From Actinomortierella ambigua (Eukaryota; Mortierellomycota; Mortierellomycetes; Mortierellales; Mortierellaceae): a stretch of DNA of 22,648 nt. Numbering within the stretch: position 1 is the first letter of the stretch; every line of letters starts with the position of its first letter. The stretch is taken from NCBI GenBank assembly GCA_016098155.1, contig JAAAJB010000561.1, positions 1-22,648 of the forward strand, in the 5' to 3' direction. The position numbers and the translations under genes are program-made. Below, piece after piece: positions 19,609-22,648 of the stretch. The notes beneath the pieces were generated by a model. It saw nothing but the letters and a program-made list of their open reading frames with translations, had not been told where the DNA came from and ran no database searches.

Positions 19609-20309
19609 TGTGCGCGAGAAAATAATAAAAAAAAAGTGTGGCGCTCAATGTCCCCCCACCCCCTTCATTGTCTCTCCTTCCCAAAGACACCAAAGACGCT
19701 TGTGTTGGTGACACGACGCTACGATATTCTCGTAAATACAGACAGGTATGTATGACGCGCTGTTCCGTAACGCAGGCTGAGTTGTGGACAATAATAATAC
19801 CCTTTTGTTTCGAATTGGGAGCCTTCCATCCCACCCACCTTGTACCTTCAAGTAACAAGGCGAGTGAAGAGTGGAGGGGTGGGGAGTGGAGGTGAAGAAG
19901 GTGGGGAAAATGAGCAAAGCATCACGCGGCACCGCATGACACGCGCAGCTGCACAATAATGTTTGCCATCGCCCTCTGCTGATTGATGTGTGCCCGCACC
20001 CAAACGAAGAAGCGACACTTGACTGAGCTTCTTGGGCATGCCCATGTATATATGTACTTTTGCTCGAAACAAGAACCCTCAGGAAAGCAGCCCAACACAA
20101 CGAAGGGCGGTTCTCGAGGGCGATCATTGCGTTGTCGAAAGGAGGGCATTGTTGGAAGAGCTGGCTGGTCCAAACTTGTTCTTTTTGGGACAATGGGTAC
20201 GTACTGTACAATGGGGGTGCTGAAAAAAAAATAAAGCGAAACAACTGGGGGGGCGGGACAAAGGGCTGCTGATGCATGCATGTCCCGCGCGAGCTTGTTC
20301 ACGCAGGGC

Positions 20310-20363
20310 TTCTCTCTCTCTCTCCCTCTGTCTCATACACATACACACACGCTCTCTCTCTCT
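20310..20363. repeat. CT/CA compound microsatellite
   Basis: Two CT tracts separated by a CA-rich stretch, in the probable leader or core promoter of the right-edge gene. Confidence 0.75.
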
Positions 20364-20746
20364 TCAGTTACAGCATCAGCCCTTGTCCCTCCTCTCCCCC
20401 TTCTTTCCCGTGCAGTCATCTGTTATTGTTCACAGCACCCTTTTGTTCTTTTTCTTTTGGGGCGCACACGACTGACCTCTCTCCCCCTTTTGTCACCACA
20501 TCTTTTCTCTTCATTCATTGCACGTTTCGCATTGCATTCACCCTTGTTTTCCTTTCCTTTCTTATTCTTTCCCATTTCGTCCAAGCAACCTTCACCAACT
20601 CTTTGCGCCAACACAATTCCCACAACAGACTTGGTGTGGTGTGCTGGTTGAACTTTGCGCATTTGTCTGTCTTACCTTTCCATTGGCGACACAAGGACGA
20701 AACCAGAAAAAAAAAAGGCCTACACGCACAACAAACTCGTTCAAGT

Positions 20747-22648
20747 ATGCGCAAAGCTACTGGCTACTTGCCACTGAGAGGGGACGACGACGACGACGTC
20801 CCTCAAGGCCCTTCCAGCACCCCGGCCCAGCATGGCGACAGTGACGACGATGATCAAAGTGACGAAGGAGATCGTGTGTGCGGCAGCAGCAACAACGGCA
20901 GGCTCCACGATCGCCGAGCCGGTCACCTCCACACTCACGACGATCGTCATTCTCCAGTCACACCTGCGGCCAGTGCGGCAGTGGGAGGGGGGGATCACGA
21001 CACAGCAGCAGCAACAGCGGTACCAACAACCACTGTACCAACGACAGGTGGAGGAGGAAGAAGAGGAGGAGGACGTGGGTCGTCCACTTCATCTGCTCTC
21101 AGTCAGGGTTTGAGCGCGAGCAAGCTAGCCAACAGCAGCGTTCGGAGGACCGGCTCGCCTGTCGTGTCGCTTCAGGCGCTTCCGCTTCGTCGGAGTGGGT
21201 CGTCATCCTCGCTGTCGCATTCGTCCAGCCCCTCCCGGTTCCCTCGCCTGGGCCAAGTGAGCAAGCACACCAGCCGCCCTTCCTTCTTGACCAACGCTAG
21301 CAGCGGCAGCGGCAGCAATCTTTACGGATCGAGCCCCAAGAAAAAGTCTTTTATGGGACGAATCGAACGTGGCAGCGGGAACACGAGCTATGGCCGCACC
21401 ACGGGCGAGGAGAGTTTGCGCTCCCTCCTGGGTGGTTCGTCATCCTCTTCGTCCAGCCCAGGCATGGGGCATCATGGAGGGGGAGGGGGAGGTTTGTCAC
21501 TCTTCTCATCCAAGAAAAAGCGACAAGGCGCCGCCGGCACTACACCACCATCCCAGAGCGCTGGTGGATGGCCATCCGATCTGTCCAACATTCGTCCAAA
21601 GCGACACCCGTACACGACATCGTCTGGACCCCGCGGGATCCACAGGGCTCAGAAGCGACAGATCCTGCGCGAGATTCGACCCGACTTGCATCATCTGCCA
21701 GAGGCCCTGCTGCGGGAGCAGGCCAAGGCTGGAGCAGTGGTGGAGGCTCAGTTGAGACGTGGCAGCTCGTTGGCCAGCGAGAGTGAGTGGGACGACCACA
21801 TGTCCTCTGCTGAGACGATTGACGAGGGGCAGGGTGGTGGTCCCAGCAGTAGGAGCAGTACGCATATTCTTCAAACAATGGGCAGTCATGGGATGCAAGA
21901 CGAACAACAACAGACATCTTTGCCACTCTCTCCACCGTCATCGGCACTGCCCGCAGCAGCAACAGAGGCAGCAGCAGCGGGAGGGTTACTTCGATCCGAA
22001 CAACAACAACAACAACAACAGCAAATCGACCACGGAATTTGCTCCACGGGAAGCGTATCCAGGGGAAAAAGGGAGGTAGCCTCCCACCCCCACGATCACA
22101 ATCAGCAGCACCACGAGGATAGTTTGAGCCCTTCTCTGCCAACCGATGCCTCACGTTATTCGACTGGCGTCCATGTCTCGGCAGAAGCACCGCCACCACC
22201 AGCAACACCAACAGCAGGAGCAGTTGGGACTGAAGTGGCAGCCTTGTCCGGCCATACCACACCACGGCCTTCTACGACCTTGGACTCGTCGGTTCAGAAG
22301 CGACCAACCTCGTCGACGATTCAAGCAAGTGATCTTGAGCGACAGCAGCAGCTTGGAGGAGACTCGTTGTCGGGAGGGACTGATCTTCATGGCTCGATAA
22401 TAGCCAATGCCGCTCAACTCAAGACGACTAGTCACAGCGCACCCGCCGTCATGGTCCAAGGTACCATGCCCAAGGACCTCGTGACGAGTCCAGTGGCAGC
22501 AGGCGGTCCAGGCGGTGGCACCAAAACGCGAACCCGTCGACAGCGTCGAGGCGACGTCGAAAGACGCGAGGATCGAATCTTTCAGACCTCTTCTGTTTTC
22601 ACCCCGATTGAGGCTCCGAGCAATCAACATGGTCTGGTATGGGCAACT
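20747..22648 (+). CDS. Long open frame of unknown function, runs off the right edge
   Basis: From the ATG at 20747 (MRKATGYLPLRGDDDDDVP) the frame stays open for 634 codons to the last base, with no stop and no need for an intron. The family is not recognised. The N-terminus has two Asp clusters (DDDDD and DSDDDDQSDEGD), then Gly- and Ser-rich stretches. A basic SPKKKSFMGRIERG lies near residue 195, and KKKRQG further on. The most ordered-looking part is about 283-361 (GIHRAQKRQILREIRPDLHH, then EALLREQAKAGAVVEAQLRR). Gln and Ala runs follow, and near the edge is TRTRRQRRGDVERREDRIF. There is no signal peptide or transmembrane helix. Many Ser/Thr next to basic residues suggest phosphoregulation. 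The recognisable domain, if any, probably lies beyond the window. Length in a roughly 50-60% GC sequence makes chance unlikely. Confidence 0.8.
   Translation, partial: MRKATGYLPLRGDDDDDVPQGPSSTPAQHGDSDDDDQSDEGDRVCGSSNNGRLHDRRAGHLHTHDDRHSPVTPAASAAVGGGDHDTAAATAVPTTTVPTTGGGGRRGGGRGSSTSSALSQGLSASKLANSSVRRTGSPVVSLQALPLRRSGSSSSLSHSSSPSRFPRLGQVSKHTSRPSFLTNASSGSGSNLYGSSPKKKSFMGRIERGSGNTSYGRTTGEESLRSLLGGSSSSSSSPGMGHHGGGGGGLSLFSSKKKRQGAAGTTPPSQSAGGWPSDLSNIRPKRHPYTTSSGPRGIHRAQKRQILREIRPDLHHLPEALLREQAKAGAVVEAQLRRGSSLASESEWDDHMSSAETIDEGQGGGPSSRSSTHILQTMGSHGMQDEQQQTSLPLSPPSSALPAAATEAAAAGGLLRSEQQQQQQQQIDHGICSTGSVSRGKREVASHPHDHNQQHHEDSLSPSLPTDASRYSTGVHVSAEAPPPPATPTAGAVGTEVAALSGHTTPRPSTTLDSSVQKRPTSSTIQASDLERQQQLGGDSLSGGTDLHGSIIANAAQLKTTSHSAPAVMVQGTMPKDLVTSPVAAGGPGGGTKTRTRRQRRGDVERREDRIFQTSSVFTPIEAPSNQHGLVWAT

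Larger units (their letters stand above)
18457..20746. promoter_or_regulatory. Long divergent region upstream of the light chain and the right-edge gene
   Basis: About 2.3 kb without a convincing gene, although the true first exon of the light chain may lie in 18457-19195. Contents: two CACGTG palindromes at 19266-19271 and 19557-19562, a (TGGC)5 array near 19589-19608, an 8-bp inverted repeat (GCGGGACA/TGTCCCGC) at 20253-20260 and 20281-20288 around an ATGCATGCAT block, and a CT/CA compound repeat at 20310-20363. The final 450 bp, strongly T/C-rich, is probably the promoter and leader of the gene starting at 20747. Confidence 0.5.

Noticed and set aside
19645..20277. Minus-strand open frame of 210 codons in the divergent region
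   Set aside because: It begins with an ATG but passes through T/C-rich, A-run and TGGC-repeat-adjacent leader sequence, has no domain-like pattern, and shows irregular composition. Chance is the simpler reading.

Overview
The window looks like nuclear DNA of a fungus, most likely an early-diverging lineage such as Mortierellomycota or another Mucoromycota. Genes carry short GT-AG introns (mostly 90-350 nt). Coding regions have many Gln, His, Ser and Ala homopeptides, and leaders are CT-rich. One gene is a recognisable fungal Cdc4-type myosin light chain. The lineage is an inference from style and homology remembered by eye. No prokaryotic operon, RNA gene, transposon or CRISPR array was seen.

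Layout, left to right. (1) 123-943, minus: the 5' part of an intron-rich Arb2/FAM172-domain gene that runs off the left edge. None of its five visible exons forms a long open frame, so it must be assembled from splice sites. (2) 1190-2895, plus: AAR2, the U5 snRNP/Prp8 assembly factor, in three exons, divergent from the Arb2-like gene across 246 bp. (3) 3332-7171, plus: a 1279-residue, very low-complexity protein with scattered helical segments. (4) 7518-9464 and 10500-12017, both minus: two related single-pass membrane proteins. Each has a signal peptide, a four-cysteine ectodomain ending in a Y-x-G-x-Y-W-D motif, a stalk, one transmembrane helix and a long disordered cytoplasmic tail. (5) 14581-16981, plus: a His/Gln-rich protein with a single C2H2 zinc finger, in two exons. 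(6) 17371 to about 18456, minus: a Cdc4/Mlc1-type essential myosin light chain, in five exons. (7) 20747 to the right edge, plus: an uninterrupted frame of 634 codons with no stop in the window, unidentified.

The long gene-free stretches (12018-14580 and 18457-20746) lie between divergent gene starts and carry CT-repeats, poly(A)/poly(T) runs and, in the second, two CACGTG palindromes. They are best read as promoters and leaders.

These genes do not form one pathway. The best candidate for something undescribed is the tandem pair of four-cysteine membrane proteins, which look like cell-surface sensors or receptors. The Arb2-like/AAR2 head-to-head pair is the second point of interest, because it joins an Argonaute-linked family to a spliceosome assembly factor.
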